A model generated the notes under the pieces. The model was not told the origin of the DNA. It searched no databases and worked only from the letters and a program-made list of their open reading frames with translations. The position numbers and the translations under genes are program-made. Of a stretch of 35,011 nt of DNA, positions 8,776 through 17,704 are shown piece after piece. The DNA comes from Cellulomonas sp. Lineage in GTDB: Bacteria; Actinomycetota; Actinomycetes; Actinomycetales; Cellulomonadaceae. Each line of letters opens with the position of its first letter. Within the stretch, counting starts at the first letter, position 1. The stretch is taken from contig DAIDJQ010000063.1 of the NCBI GenBank assembly GCA_027451305.1, positions 1 through 35,011 on the forward strand, in the 5' to 3' direction.

Positions 8776-10467
8776 GTGAGGCCGCTCGACCCGCGGCTGC
8801 TGCGCCACGCCCGCTCCGCTCGGGGGTACCTGGCGCTCACGGTCGGATTCGGCCTGCTCACCGGCGCGCTGGTGGTGGCGCAGGCTCTGCTGCTGGCGCA
8901 CGGTCTGGGCGGCGCGGTGCAGCACGGCGCCACCCTCCGGGCGCTCACGCGCACCGTCGTCGCGCTCGCCGGTGTGGTCGTCGGACGCGGCGCGGTGACC
9001 ACCGCGCAGGAGCGGTTCGCGCACAGGGCGGCCACGCGGGCGGTCGCGGAGCTGCGCAGCGGCGTGGTCGCCCGCGCCGCGGACCTCGGTCCGCGCTGGC
9101 TCGCGTCCGGTCAGGGACCCGCGGTGGTCACCCTCGCCACCCGGGGCCTGGACGCGCTCGAGCCGTACTTCGTCCGGTACCTGCCGCAGCTGGTGCTGGC
9201 CGTCACGTTGACCCCGGCCACGCTGCTGGTGGTGCTGGGTCTGGACTGGGTGTCCGCAGCGATCCTGGTGGGCACGCTGCCGCTGATCCCGTTGTTCATG
9301 GTGCTCATCGGACAGCTGACCGAGGGCCGCTCGGCGCGTGGGCTCGAGGCGATGGCGCGCCTGGGCGCCCAGGTGCTGGACCTGCTGGCCGGCCTGCCGA
9401 CGCTGCGGGCGTTCGGGCGCGAGCGCGGTCCGGCCGCACGGGTGCGGGCCCTGGGCGACGCGCACCGGCGCTCGACGATGGCGACCCTGCAGCTCGCGTT
9501 CCTGTCCGGCATGGTGCTCGAGCTGCTCACCACCCTGTCGGTGGCGCTCGTGGCGGTCGCGATCGGGCTGCGCCTCGTCAGCGGCCGCCTCGACCTGGTG
9601 ACCGGGCTGGCGGTGCTGATGCTCGCGCCCGAGGTGTTCTGGCCGCTGCGGCAGGTAGGGGCCCAGTTCCATGCCGCGGCGGACGGCGTCGCGGCGGCGG
9701 AGGCGGCGTTCGCGGTGCTGGACACCCCCGTCGCGGCGCGGGGCGGCGAGGTCTGCCCGGACCTGCGTCGTTCCAGGCTGCGGCTGACGGGGGTGGCCGT
9801 GCGGTCCGCAGGCGGCGTGACGCCCGCCGGCTTCGAGCTCGACCTGGAGCCCGGGACGGTGGTGGCTCTGACGGGCCCGTCCGGCGTGGGCAAGACGACG
9901 GCCGTCGAGGTCCTGCTGGGCCTGCTCACCCCGGACGAGGGCTCGGCGTGCGTCGAGGGGCCCGACGGCCGTCTGCTGCCACTCTCCGAGGTCGACCGAC
10001 GCAGCTACTGGGACCAGGTGACCTGGCTGCCGCAGCGGCCGGTGCTGGAGCCCGGTTCGCTGCGCGCCCTGGTGGGTGGGCAGGACGACGGTCAGCGCGC
10101 CCGAGCAGCCGCGCTGACCGGGCTGGACGCGGTGGTCGCCGAGCTGCCCGCAGGCTGGGACACCCCGCTCGGTGCCGGCGGCGCCGGACTGTCGGTGGGG
10201 CAGCGCCAGCGCGTCGCCCTCACGGCGGCCCTGCTGGGCGACGCCCCGCTGGTGGTGCTCGACGAGCCGACGGCTCACCTGGACGCGGCCGGCGAGCAGG
10301 TGGTGCTGGGCACGGTGGCCGCGCTGCGGGCGGCCGGACGGACGGTTCTGCTCGTCGCGCACAGGCCGTCCCTGGTGGCGGGGGCGGACCGGGTGGTGGC
10401 GGTGCACGCCGAGCGTGGCGCTGCGTCGGGACCCCACGACCTGCTCGACGAGACGGTGGCCCCATGA
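8776..10467 (+). CDS. cydD: Thiol reductant ABC exporter subunit CydD
   Basis: Half of the CydDC ABC transporter needed to assemble cytochrome bd; in E. coli it has been linked to thiol export and more recently to haem transport, so the substrate here is left open. 563 residues from a GTG. Type-1 exporter membrane domain (about 1-320, six segments) followed by a nucleotide-binding domain: Walker A GPSGVGKT at 367-374, signature LSVGQ at 472-476, Walker B ending Asp496 with catalytic Glu497, then the H-loop AHRPS. The signature is LSVGQ instead of LSGGQ, a mild variation. Its stop overlaps the cydC start (ATGA). Confidence 0.95.
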   Translation: MRPLDPRLLRHARSARGYLALTVGFGLLTGALVVAQALLLAHGLGGAVQHGATLRALTRTVVALAGVVVGRGAVTTAQERFAHRAATRAVAELRSGVVARAADLGPRWLASGQGPAVVTLATRGLDALEPYFVRYLPQLVLAVTLTPATLLVVLGLDWVSAAILVGTLPLIPLFMVLIGQLTEGRSARGLEAMARLGAQVLDLLAGLPTLRAFGRERGPAARVRALGDAHRRSTMATLQLAFLSGMVLELLTTLSVALVAVAIGLRLVSGRLDLVTGLAVLMLAPEVFWPLRQVGAQFHAAADGVAAAEAAFAVLDTPVAARGGEVCPDLRRSRLRLTGVAVRSAGGVTPAGFELDLEPGTVVALTGPSGVGKTTAVEVLLGLLTPDEGSACVEGPDGRLLPLSEVDRRSYWDQVTWLPQRPVLEPGSLRALVGGQDDGQRARAAALTGLDAVVAELPAGWDTPLGAGGAGLSVGQRQRVALTAALLGDAPLVVLDEPTAHLDAAGEQVVLGTVAALRAAGRTVLLVAHRPSLVAGADRVVAVHAERGAASGPHDLLDETVAP

Positions 10468-12407
10468 CCGCCACCGGGCTGCCGACCGGGGTCGGCACGT
10501 CGTCGGGCGCTCCCCCGGCGCCTTCTCCCGCCGAGCCGCAGCGTCCGCCTCGCGGCACCCTGCGCCGAGCCGTCCGGCTGCTCGAGGTGCCGCCCGGCCG
10601 CGCGCTGCTCGCGGTGCTGGTGGGCACCCTCGCGCTCGGCTGCGCCGTGGCGCTGGCCGCCGTCTCGGCGTGGCTGATCGCGCGCGCGTCCCAGATGCCG
10701 CCTGTGCTGCTGCTGTCGGTGGCCACCGTCGCGGTCCGCACGTTCGGCATCGGCCGTGGTGTGCTGCGCTACTGCGAACGGCTGATCTCGCACGACGTCG
10801 CGCTGCGCGGCATGACGACGCTGCGCACCACCCTGTACGAACGGCTGGCAGCAGGTCGGCCGGAGGCGACGCTCGGACTGCGCCGCGGTGACCTGCTGGC
10901 GCGCGTCGGTGCGGACGTGGACGCCGTGGGCGACGTGGTGGTCCGCGGGCTGCTGCCCGCCGGGGTCGCCCTCCTGCTCGGCACCGGGACCGTCACCGCG
11001 ATGGCCTTCTTCTGGCCGCCGGCCGCGGCCGCGCTCGCGCTGTGCCTGGTCCTGGCCGGCGTCGTGGCACCCGCGCTCACGGTCCGGGGCGCCCGCGCGA
11101 CCGAGAGCCGTGCCGCCTCGGCCCGCGCGGACTCGGCGGCGGCCGCGCTCTCCGTGCTCGACGACGCGGGCCCGCTCCAGGTCTCCGGTCGGCTGGGGGC
11201 CCACCTCGCGGCCCTGCGAGCGGCCGACGCACGGGTGGCGGCCGCGGTGGACGCGGGGGCGCGGCCCAGCGCCCTGGCGGCAGGGACCGGCACCGCGGCC
11301 ACCGTCCTGGCCGCGGTCGCCGCCCTGGTCACGGGCGTGCCCGCCCTGCGCGCCGGGCTGCTGGCGCCCGTGGAGCTCGCGGTGATCGTGCTGACGCCGC
11401 TCGCCGCGTTCGAGGCGACGTCCCTGCTGCCTGCGGCTGCGGTGCAGGTGCAGCGGTCGCGGGTCGCCGCGGCGCGCGTCCTGGCCCTCCTGGACGCCGC
11501 CGCACCCACTGGCGCCGGGGCACCGGCCACGGCCGGTTCGGCAGCTGCCTCGGAGGCGCCGGCCCCCACCTCCGCGAGCGCCGGCCGACCACGCGGTTCC
11601 GGCGGCGTCGACCTGAGCCCGTCGGAGCGCCGGCCCCACCAGGTCGACGCGTTGCGCGCTCGTGGCCTGTCCGTCGGCTGGCCCGGACGGCCACCGGCCC
11701 TGACCGGCCTCGACCTCGACCTCGTCCCCGGCCGGAGCCTGGCGGTCGTCGGGCCCAGCGGCATCGGCAAGACGACCCTCCTGCTGACCCTCGCGGGCCT
11801 GCTGCCACCGCGGGCCGGCACGCTCACCCTCGACGGCACGCCGCTCTCGACGCTCCCGGAGACCGACCGGGCCGCGCACGTGGTGGTGACCACGGAGGAC
11901 GCCCACGTGTTCGGCACCACGGTGCTGGAGAACCTGCGGGTGGCGCGCGGCGACGTGACCGCCGAGCAGGCGGACGCGGCGCTGCGGCGTGTCGGGCTCG
12001 GCACCTGGCTGACCAGCCTGCCGGACGGGCTCGACACGGTGCTCGGGCCGGACGCCCGCACCGTCTCCGGCGGTGAGCGGCGACGGCTGCTGCTGGCCCG
12101 GGCCTTGCTGGCGTCGGCCCCGCTCCTCCTGGTCGACGAGCCGGCCGAGCACCTGGACCCGCTGACCGCCGACGCCCTGGTGCACCACCTGCTCGACCGG
12201 CCCGCCGGCTGGGACGGTCGCCCGCGCGGCGTCGTCGTGGTCACGCACCGTCTCGCTCCCCTCGCGGCGGCGGACGAGGTGCTCTGGCTCGCCGACGGTG
12301 CGGTGGCGGCGCGGGGCACCCAGGAGGACCTGCTGCGTGGCAGCGCGGGATACCGTGAGGCGTTGGACCGCGAGCAGGTCGCGGCGGACGCCCAGGAGCG
12401 TGCATGA
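10464..12407 (+). CDS. cydC: Thiol reductant ABC exporter subunit CydC
   Basis: Second half of the CydDC transporter. 647 residues from the ATG at 10464, overlapping cydD by 4 bases. A 35-residue Pro/Ala/Gly-rich N-terminus precedes the membrane domain. The membrane domain (about 40-345) joins the nucleotide-binding domain through an unusually long Ala/Pro/Ser/Gly linker (about 347-390). Walker A GPSGIGKT at 430-437, signature VSGGE at 534-538, Walker B Asp558 with Glu559, and H-loop THRLA. In some actinobacteria cydD and cydC are fused; here they are separate. The stop overlaps the kinase start, so the kinase is translated from the same message. Confidence 0.95.
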   Translation: MTATGLPTGVGTSSGAPPAPSPAEPQRPPRGTLRRAVRLLEVPPGRALLAVLVGTLALGCAVALAAVSAWLIARASQMPPVLLLSVATVAVRTFGIGRGVLRYCERLISHDVALRGMTTLRTTLYERLAAGRPEATLGLRRGDLLARVGADVDAVGDVVVRGLLPAGVALLLGTGTVTAMAFFWPPAAAALALCLVLAGVVAPALTVRGARATESRAASARADSAAAALSVLDDAGPLQVSGRLGAHLAALRAADARVAAAVDAGARPSALAAGTGTAATVLAAVAALVTGVPALRAGLLAPVELAVIVLTPLAAFEATSLLPAAAVQVQRSRVAAARVLALLDAAAPTGAGAPATAGSAAASEAPAPTSASAGRPRGSGGVDLSPSERRPHQVDALRARGLSVGWPGRPPALTGLDLDLVPGRSLAVVGPSGIGKTTLLLTLAGLLPPRAGTLTLDGTPLSTLPETDRAAHVVVTTEDAHVFGTTVLENLRVARGDVTAEQADAALRRVGLGTWLTSLPDGLDTVLGPDARTVSGGERRRLLLARALLASAPLLLVDEPAEHLDPLTADALVHHLLDRPAGWDGRPRGVVVVTHRLAPLAAADEVLWLADGAVAARGTQEDLLRGSAGYREALDREQVAADAQERA

Positions 12408-14155
12408 GCGCAGTTCCCGCGCCGGGTCGCCAGGTGGGCGTCCCGTTCGAGCACGGCGTGCTCACCGAGGCCGCGACGCACCCCGCGACGCTGACCGGCG
12501 ACGGCCTCACCGACCTGATGCAGGCGATCCTGGCGGTTGCCGGGGAGCTGGAGCTGCCGTCGGTGCTGGAGCGGTTCGTCCAGGTCAGCGCCGAGCTGAC
12601 CGGTGCGCGCTTCGGTGCGATCAACGTGCTCGACAACCGAGGCGCGTCGACCACCTTCGTCTACACCGGCGTCCCCACCGCCGTCGCCCGCATGCTGGCG
12701 CACCCGCCGCACGCCCAGGGCGTCCTCGGCCAGATCCCCGACGAGGGCGCGCTGCGCCTGACGGACCTCACGCAGCACCCCGCGTTCCGCGGCTGGCCCA
12801 GCAACCACCCGCCGATGGGCTCGTTCCTCGGCGCGTCCGTCCGGGTCCGCGACCGTGTCTTCGGCCAGCTCTACCTGTCGGAGAAGCTGGACGGCACCCC
12901 GTTCTCCGAGCAGGACGAGCAGACCGTGGTCGCCCTGGCTGCGGCCGCCGGCGTCGCGGTCGCCAACGCCCAGCTGTACGCGGAGTCCGGCCGCCGCGAG
13001 CACTGGCTCCGCGCCGGCCAGGAGATCACGACGATGCTGCTCGAGGGCATCGACGAGGAGGACGCCCTCGAGCACATCACGCGGACCGCCCGCGACGTGG
13101 CGGGCGCGGACACCTCCGCGCTGGCGCTCCCGGGCCTGGGCGGGGAGCTGCTGATCGAGCTCGCCGACGGGCACGACTCGGACAAGCTGCTCGGCCAGGT
13201 GATGCCGGAGGGCGGCCGCGCGTGGACGGTGATGCGCGAGGGCAAGGGGCTGATGACGCCGTCCCTGTCCGCGTCCCGCACCGTGACGCTCGCGGCGATG
13301 CGAGCGTTCGGCCCTGCGATGTTCGCGCCCCTGCAGACCTCCGGCCGCGGCGTCGGCGTGCTGATCCTGCTGCGCCGGGTCGCCTCGGCCCCGTTCGAGG
13401 AGGGCGACCTGCTGACCGCCGAGTCCTTCGCCTCGCAGGCCGCGCTCGCCTACGTCCTCGCCGAGGCTCGGCACGCCCAGGACGTCGCGGCGCTGCTCGA
13501 CGAGCGCGAGCGGATCGCGCGTGACCTGCACGACCTGGCCATCCAGCAGCTGTTCGCCACCGGCATGCAGCTCGAGACCGTGCGCCGCCGATCTGCCCGC
13601 GGTGTCGACGCGCACGAGCTGACCGCGATCGTCGAGGAGGCGCTGGACAACGTCGACGAGTCGGTCCGCCAGATCCGCCACATCGTGCACGAGCTCCGCG
13701 ACCCCGACGCGGCGACCGGGCTCGTGGAGCGGCTCCGCCGCGAGTCGTCGCTGGCACGTACCGGACTCGGCTTCGCGCCGTCGCTGGTCATCTCGTTGGA
13801 GGGCACCGTGCTCGGCACGGACGACGTCGAGGCGGAGGACCTGCTCGACGAGCGCCTGGACGCCCAGCTGACCGACGACGTGGTCGCCGTGGTGCGCGAG
13901 GGCCTGGCCAACGCAGCCCGGCACGCGCACGCGTCGTCCGTGACCGTGTCGGTGTCCGTCCGGGGCACCGGTCCGCAGGGGACGGTGCTGGTCGAGGTCC
14001 AGGACGACGGGATCGGCATGCCGGTGCGTCGTGACCGGACCTCAGGGACCGGCAACCTCGCGGCACGGGCCCGTCAGCACGGCGGGACGTTCTCGCTCAG
14101 CACCCCGCCGGACGGGCGCGGCACCCTGCTGACGTGGCAGGCGCCGCTGCCCTGA
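12404..14155 (+). CDS. DosS/DevS-like GAF-domain sensor histidine kinase
   Basis: Soluble two-component kinase predicted to sense O2, NO or CO through haem, or redox state. 583 residues (M. tuberculosis DosS has 578) with the same plan: GAF-A (about 40-185), GAF-B (about 205-365), a HisKA_3 dimerisation domain with phospho-acceptor His376 in ERERIARDLHDLAIQQLF, and a C-terminal HATPase with REGLANAARHA (N box) and DDGIGMP (G1 box). In GAF-A the segment NHPPMGSFLG...GQLYLSEK lines up with DosS so that His135 matches proximal haem ligand His149 and Tyr157 matches distal-pocket Tyr171, both offset by 14. The HPPM motif also occurs in GAF kinases not shown to bind haem, so haem is an inference. 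It overlaps cydC by 4 bases (ATGA), so it belongs to the cyd operon, and converges on the regulator gene. Confidence 0.9.
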   Translation: MSAVPAPGRQVGVPFEHGVLTEAATHPATLTGDGLTDLMQAILAVAGELELPSVLERFVQVSAELTGARFGAINVLDNRGASTTFVYTGVPTAVARMLAHPPHAQGVLGQIPDEGALRLTDLTQHPAFRGWPSNHPPMGSFLGASVRVRDRVFGQLYLSEKLDGTPFSEQDEQTVVALAAAAGVAVANAQLYAESGRREHWLRAGQEITTMLLEGIDEEDALEHITRTARDVAGADTSALALPGLGGELLIELADGHDSDKLLGQVMPEGGRAWTVMREGKGLMTPSLSASRTVTLAAMRAFGPAMFAPLQTSGRGVGVLILLRRVASAPFEEGDLLTAESFASQAALAYVLAEARHAQDVAALLDERERIARDLHDLAIQQLFATGMQLETVRRRSARGVDAHELTAIVEEALDNVDESVRQIRHIVHELRDPDAATGLVERLRRESSLARTGLGFAPSLVISLEGTVLGTDDVEAEDLLDERLDAQLTDDVVAVVREGLANAARHAHASSVTVSVSVRGTGPQGTVLVEVQDDGIGMPVRRDRTSGTGNLAARARQHGGTFSLSTPPDGRGTLLTWQAPLP

Positions 14156-14160
14156 CGGAA

Positions 14161-14174
14161 CCGCAGCCTTGCGG
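14161..14174. terminator. Small hairpin between convergent kinase and regulator genes
   Basis: CCGCA-GCCT-TGCGG stem-loop (5-bp stem, 4-base loop) in the 31-base gap between the two stops. It could serve both directions. Short stem, no T-run, so modest support. Confidence 0.35.
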
Positions 14175-14186
14175 GTCGGTGCTCGG

Positions 14187-14864
14187 TCAGTGACCGGGCT
14201 CGGCACGCCAGCCGGAGTGCTTGCGGGCGGCGACCCAGGCAGCCACCTGCGTGCGCCGCTGCAGGCCCATCTTGGCCAGCAGTGAGGTGATGTGGTTCTT
14301 GATCGTCTTCTCGGCGACGCCCAGCCGGTCGGCGATCTCCCGGTTGGACAGTCCGTCGCCGATCAGGTCGAGCACGCGCAGCTCGCTCGGCGTCAGGTTC
14401 TCCGTGGGGTCCTCGTGCCCGGCGCGGCGGCGCGTGACCGTCCGCTCGTCGAGCAGGGTCCGCCCGGCGGCAACCGCACGGATCACGTCCGTGATCTCGG
14501 CGCCTCGCACGCTCTTCAGCAGGTACGCGGCAGCACCCGCGTCCAGGGCCTGGGCCACCGCGTCGTCGTCGTCGAACGACGTGAGCACGATCGCCTTGCT
14601 GTCCGGCAGCGTCTCTCGCACCGCACGCATCAGGTCGATGCCCGTGCCGTCCGGCAGCTGCAGATCCACGAGCAGCACCTGGGGACGGACGAGCGCCGCT
14701 CGGCGGGCACCGTCCGCGACGGAGCCGGCCTCGGCGACGACGGTCATGCCGTCGGTGCGCTCGACGACCTCCGCTATCCCGCGGCGGACGACCTCGTGGT
14801 CGTCGACGATCATGACGCTGATGGGGCGTTGGCGGTCGATCCCTGCCGTCCCGGTGGAGCTCAC
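14187..14864 (-). CDS. NarL/FixJ-family response regulator, DosR/DevR-like
   Basis: DNA-binding output of the two-component system. 225 residues from the GTG at 14864, chosen because TACGAT lies 6 bases upstream (leaderless start); an ATG at 14891 is in frame but has no properly spaced ribosome-binding site. Receiver domain with acidic pair Asp21-Asp22 in IVDDHEVVRRG and phospho-acceptor Asp67 in VDLQLPDGTGIDL. LuxR-type helix-turn-helix at about 165-210, with SNREIADRLGVAEKTIKNHI. The whole protein follows mycobacterial DevR closely (AEAGSVA, LPDGTGI, AAGRTLLDE, AEKTIKN, LLAKMGLQRRTQ), including the Lys and Asn of the recognition helix that read the DosR box. Encoded convergently with the DosS-like kinase. 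Likely targets include the boxes before cydA. Confidence 0.9.
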   Translation of the reverse strand: MSSTGTAGIDRQRPISVMIVDDHEVVRRGIAEVVERTDGMTVVAEAGSVADGARRAALVRPQVLLVDLQLPDGTGIDLMRAVRETLPDSKAIVLTSFDDDDAVAQALDAGAAAYLLKSVRGAEITDVIRAVAAGRTLLDERTVTRRRAGHEDPTENLTPSELRVLDLIGDGLSNREIADRLGVAEKTIKNHITSLLAKMGLQRRTQVAAWVAARKHSGWRAEPGH

Positions 14865-14869
14865 CGTGG

Positions 14870-14876
14870 CATCGTA
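14870..14876. promoter_or_regulatory. Overlapping -10 elements of the regulator and dehydrogenase genes
   Basis: Minus strand TACGAT (14876-14871) is 6 bases before the regulator GTG; plus strand CATCGT (14870-14875) is 8 bases before the dehydrogenase GTG. Both fit leaderless transcription, and the two hexamers occupy the same bases, so the promoters would exclude each other. The plus-strand hexamer is the weaker match. Confidence 0.45.
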
Positions 14877-14883
14877 GCGACCC

Positions 14884-15828
14884 GTGACCATCGTCCTGCT
14901 GCCGGACACACTCGACGGCGAGCCCACGCTCCCCTCTGACGTCGAGGCCGTCCGCTACTCCGTCGCCGATCCCCTGCCCCCGCGCGCCGAGGAGGCCGAG
15001 GTCCTCGTCGTCTGGGGGAACCCCCGGGCGAACCTCGCCGACGCGGCGTCGCGCCTGCCGAAGCTGCGTTGGGTGCAGTCGCTGGCGGCCGGCACCGACG
15101 ACGTGCTGGCGGCAGGGTTCGCCCCCGACGTGGTGGTCACGTCCGGTCGCGGGCTGCACGACCTGCCGGTCGCGGAGCACACGCTCACGCTCGCGCTCGC
15201 GCTGCTCCGGCACGTGCCGGACCTGGTGCGCGCCCAGCAGGAGCACCGTTGGGCTGCCGAGCTCGGGGGCCGGCAGCCGCTGCACCCCGTGGGTGCGGTG
15301 CGCACGCTGCTGGACGCGCGGGTGACCATCTGGGGCTTCGGCTCGATCGCGGCGCACCTGGCCCCGGTCCTCGCCTCCCTGGGTGCCAGGGTCACCGGGA
15401 TCGCCACGGCAGCCGGCGTCCGCCACGGGTTCCCGGTGCTGACCGAGCACGCGGTCGCGCAGGTGCTGCCCAGCACGGACCTCCTCATCGGGCTGCTGCC
15501 GGCGACCGCCTCGACCCGGCACGCCATCGGCGCCGAGGCGCTGGCCCTGCTGCCGCCGCACGCCCTCCTGGTGAACGTGGGCCGGGGCGCCACGCTGGAC
15601 GAGACCGCGCTGCTGGCCGCCGTCCGTGCGGGCGCGCTCGCAGGGGCCGCGCTCGACGTGTTCGAGATCGAACCGCTGCCTGCCGACTCGCCGTTGTGGG
15701 GCGAGCCGCGGGTGCTGATCAGCCCGCACGCCGCCGGCGGCCGGCCCGTGGGCGCCGCCGAGCTGGTGGCGGACAACCTGGTCCGGTTCGTCTCCGGCAG
15801 CCCGCTGCGCAACGTGGTGCACCGGTAG
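14884..15828 (+). CDS. D-isomer-specific 2-hydroxyacid dehydrogenase
   Basis: NAD(P)-dependent oxidoreductase of the D-2-hydroxyacid family (members act on glyoxylate/hydroxypyruvate, D-lactate or 3-phosphoglycerate); the substrate cannot be named. 314 residues from GTG, near the usual length for the short subfamily. Rossmann motif GFGSIA in IWGFGSIAAHLAPVLASLG (about residues 155-173). Catalytic Arg in NVGRGATLDE, Glu in FEIEPLPADSPLW and His in ISPHAAG are all present. The first strand (VTIVLLPD) begins at the start codon, so the start is tight. No ribosome-binding site. Divergent from the response regulator with 19 bases between starts, and its stop is 3 bases from the mutM stop. Confidence 0.88.
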   Translation: MTIVLLPDTLDGEPTLPSDVEAVRYSVADPLPPRAEEAEVLVVWGNPRANLADAASRLPKLRWVQSLAAGTDDVLAAGFAPDVVVTSGRGLHDLPVAEHTLTLALALLRHVPDLVRAQQEHRWAAELGGRQPLHPVGAVRTLLDARVTIWGFGSIAAHLAPVLASLGARVTGIATAAGVRHGFPVLTEHAVAQVLPSTDLLIGLLPATASTRHAIGAEALALLPPHALLVNVGRGATLDETALLAAVRAGALAGAALDVFEIEPLPADSPLWGEPRVLISPHAAGGRPVGAAELVADNLVRFVSGSPLRNVVHR

Positions 15829-15831
15829 CCG

Positions 15832-16737
15832 TCAGGCGTGCGGCCGCCGTGGCACCGGTTGGCAGCGCGGGCAGAAGAACGACGAGCGGTTCATGAACAC
15901 GTCGCGCTGGACCGGCGTGCCGCACCGGGGGCACGGCCGGCCCGCCTGCCCGTACACCGCGAGCGAGCGGGCGAAGTAGCCGGAGGCACCGTTCACCGCC
16001 ACGTAGAGCGCATCGAAGCTGGTGCCGCCGGCCGCGAGCGCCTCCCGCATCACCTCGCCCTCCGCCTCGAGCAGGCGCACGGCCTCCACCGGCCGCAACG
16101 CGGCAGTCGGCCGCGCGTAGTGCAACCGGGCGCGCCACAGCCCCTCGTCGGCGTAGATGTTGCCGATGCCCGACACCAGGGTCTGGTCGAGCAGGGCGCG
16201 TTTGAGCCCCGTGCGCCGGGCGCGCAGGCTGGCCACCACGGCATCGACGTCCAGCGTCGGGTCGAGAACGTCGCGTGCGATGTGCGCCGCGGGTGCCGGC
16301 AGGGCCGGCAGCGCCGAGCCCCGGCCGCCCGGACCGCCGTCGGGGGTCGGCACCAGGTCCGGCACGGACAGGTGCCCGAACGTGCGCTGGTCGACGAAGT
16401 CCAGCAGCGAGCGGTCGTCCAGCTCCAGTCGCACCCGCAGGTGCGGGTGCTCCACCGGTTCCTCCTCGCCGGGCGGTCGCACCCGAAGCTGCCCGCTCAT
16501 GCCGAGGTGCGCCAGCAGCGCCTCGTCCTCGCCGTCGAGCAGGAGCCACAGGAACTTGCCACGCCGTACCGCCGCCGTGAGCCGTCGCCCGGTGAGCCGG
16601 GCGGCGAAGTCGAGCGGTCCCCCGTCGTGCCGCCGGACGCTGTAGTCGCGGTGCACCTGCACCGCGGTGACCGTGCGCCCCAGCACGTGCCGGGCCAGAC
16701 CGTCACGGACGGTCTCGACCTCCGGGAGCTCCGGCAC
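15832..16737 (-). CDS. mutM: Formamidopyrimidine-DNA glycosylase
   Basis: Base-excision repair enzyme that removes 8-oxoguanine and formamidopyrimidines and nicks the abasic site. 301 residues from GTG. The mature N-terminus [13 protein letters not shown] provides catalytic Pro and Glu; the GKFLWL segment carries the conserved Lys. The helix-two-turn-helix region includes [20 protein letters not shown]. The C-terminal zinc finger is intact: CPRCG, then [11 protein letters not shown] with the Arg that contacts DNA. A Gly/Pro/Ala-rich insert (about residues 131-150) makes it slightly longer than the family average of about 275. It lies 6 bases after rnc, a conserved actinobacterial pairing, and is the last gene of that run. 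Confidence 0.97.
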   Translation of the reverse strand: MPELPEVETVRDGLARHVLGRTVTAVQVHRDYSVRRHDGGPLDFAARLTGRRLTAAVRRGKFLWLLLDGEDEALLAHLGMSGQLRVRPPGEEEPVEHPHLRVRLELDDRSLLDFVDQRTFGHLSVPDLVPTPDGGPGGRGSALPALPAPAAHIARDVLDPTLDVDAVVASLRARRTGLKRALLDQTLVSGIGNIYADEGLWRARLHYARPTAALRPVEAVRLLEAEGEVMREALAAGGTSFDALYVAVNGASGYFARSLAVYGQAGRPCPRCGTPVQRDVFMNRSSFFCPRCQPVPRRPHA

Positions 16738-16743
16738 GCGGGC

Positions 16744-17487
16744 TCAGCCGGCGGAGCGCTCGTCGGCGGCCGATCGGGCCGCCGCCTCGTCCTGCGCGTC
16801 GCGCAGGGCACCGAGCGCGAGGTACGCGCTCTCCGCGGCCTCCTGCTCGGCGATCTTCTTGGCGGAACCGACGCCCGTGCCGCGGACCTCGCCTCCCACC
16901 ACCACCTCGGCGGAGAAGACGCGCGCATGATCCGGTCCCTCGCCGATCACCACGTACTCAGGCGCGCCCATGCCGAGCGCAGCCGCCAGCTCCTGCAGGG
17001 AGGTCTTCCAGTCCAGACCGGCTCCGAGGTCTGCCGCGCGCGCGAGCGTGGGGCCGACGAGCCGGTCCACCACCACCCGCGCCGTCTCCAGGCCATGGGT
17101 CAGGTAGACGGCGCCGAACAGCGCCTCGAGGGTGTCGGAGAGGATCGAGTCCTTGTCCGCGCCACCGGTGGCGAGCTCGCCCTTGCCGAGCAGCACGAAC
17201 CGGCCCAGGTCGAGCTCGCGGGCGATGCCGGCCAGCGCACGCTGGGACACCGTGGCCGCCCGCATCTTCGCCAGGTCGCCTTCGGGGTTGTCCGGGTGCT
17301 CGCGGTAGAGCCGCTCGGTGACCACCACGCCCAGCACGGAGTCGCCGAGGAACTCCAGACGCTCGTTGGTGGGCAGGCCGCCGGCCTCGTGCGCGAACGA
17401 CCGGTGGGTGAGTGCCAGCACGAGAAGCTCGGGGTCCAGGTGGACCCCGAGCTTCGTCAGCAGCTGATCGGCCGCGGTGCTCATCAC
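16744..17487 (-). CDS. rnc: Ribonuclease III
   Basis: Double-strand-specific endoribonuclease for rRNA processing and mRNA decay. 247 residues. Catalytic signature [12 protein letters not shown] with Glu45 and Asp49, second metal site [13 protein letters not shown] with Asp118 and Glu121, and a C-terminal double-stranded RNA-binding domain (about 165-235) with [11 protein letters not shown] and [13 protein letters not shown]. The sequence starts GTG-ATG; either codon could be used, and GGTGA sits about 7 bases before the ATG at 17484. It lies 17 bases after rpmF and 6 bases before mutM. Confidence 0.97.
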   Translation of the reverse strand: MMSTAADQLLTKLGVHLDPELLVLALTHRSFAHEAGGLPTNERLEFLGDSVLGVVVTERLYREHPDNPEGDLAKMRAATVSQRALAGIARELDLGRFVLLGKGELATGGADKDSILSDTLEALFGAVYLTHGLETARVVVDRLVGPTLARAADLGAGLDWKTSLQELAAALGMGAPEYVVIGEGPDHARVFSAEVVVGGEVRGTGVGSAKKIAEQEAAESAYLALGALRDAQDEAAARSAADERSAG

Positions 17488-17504
17488 GAGATCACCGCGC
17501 GAGG

Positions 17505-17702
17505 TCAGACGCCCTCGAACTCGCTGCGCACGGCCTGGGCGTACTGCCGGCCGTTGTAGGTCCCGCAGGAGGGGCAGGCCACGTGCGGCTGCTTGTCAGC
17601 CTTGCAGCGCGGGCAGCTGGTGAGCGTCGTGGCAGTGGTCTTCCACTGCGAGCGGCGCGCCCGGGTGTTGCTGCGCGACATCTTGCGCTTCGGAACAGCC
17701 AC
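17505..17702 (-). CDS. rpmF: 50S ribosomal protein L32 (zinc-binding form)
   Basis: Small large-subunit protein, 65 residues from GTG at 17702, beginning (M)[19 protein letters not shown] as the family does. A zinc ribbon is complete: CPRC at 30-33 and CPSC at 43-46. This is therefore the C+ form that needs zinc. It is 2 bases after the DUF177 gene, the most common neighbour of rpmF in bacteria. AGAGAG serves as a modest ribosome-binding site. Confidence 0.97.
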   Translation of the reverse strand: MAVPKRKMSRSNTRARRSQWKTTATTLTSCPRCKADKQPHVACPSCGTYNGRQYAQAVRSEFEGV

Positions 17703-17704
17703 GG

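Noticed and set aside
8776..12407. Fused cydDC gene as in some actinobacteria
   Set aside because: A clear TGA ends cydD at 10465-10467 and an ATG overlapping it starts cydC; each has a complete exporter plan.
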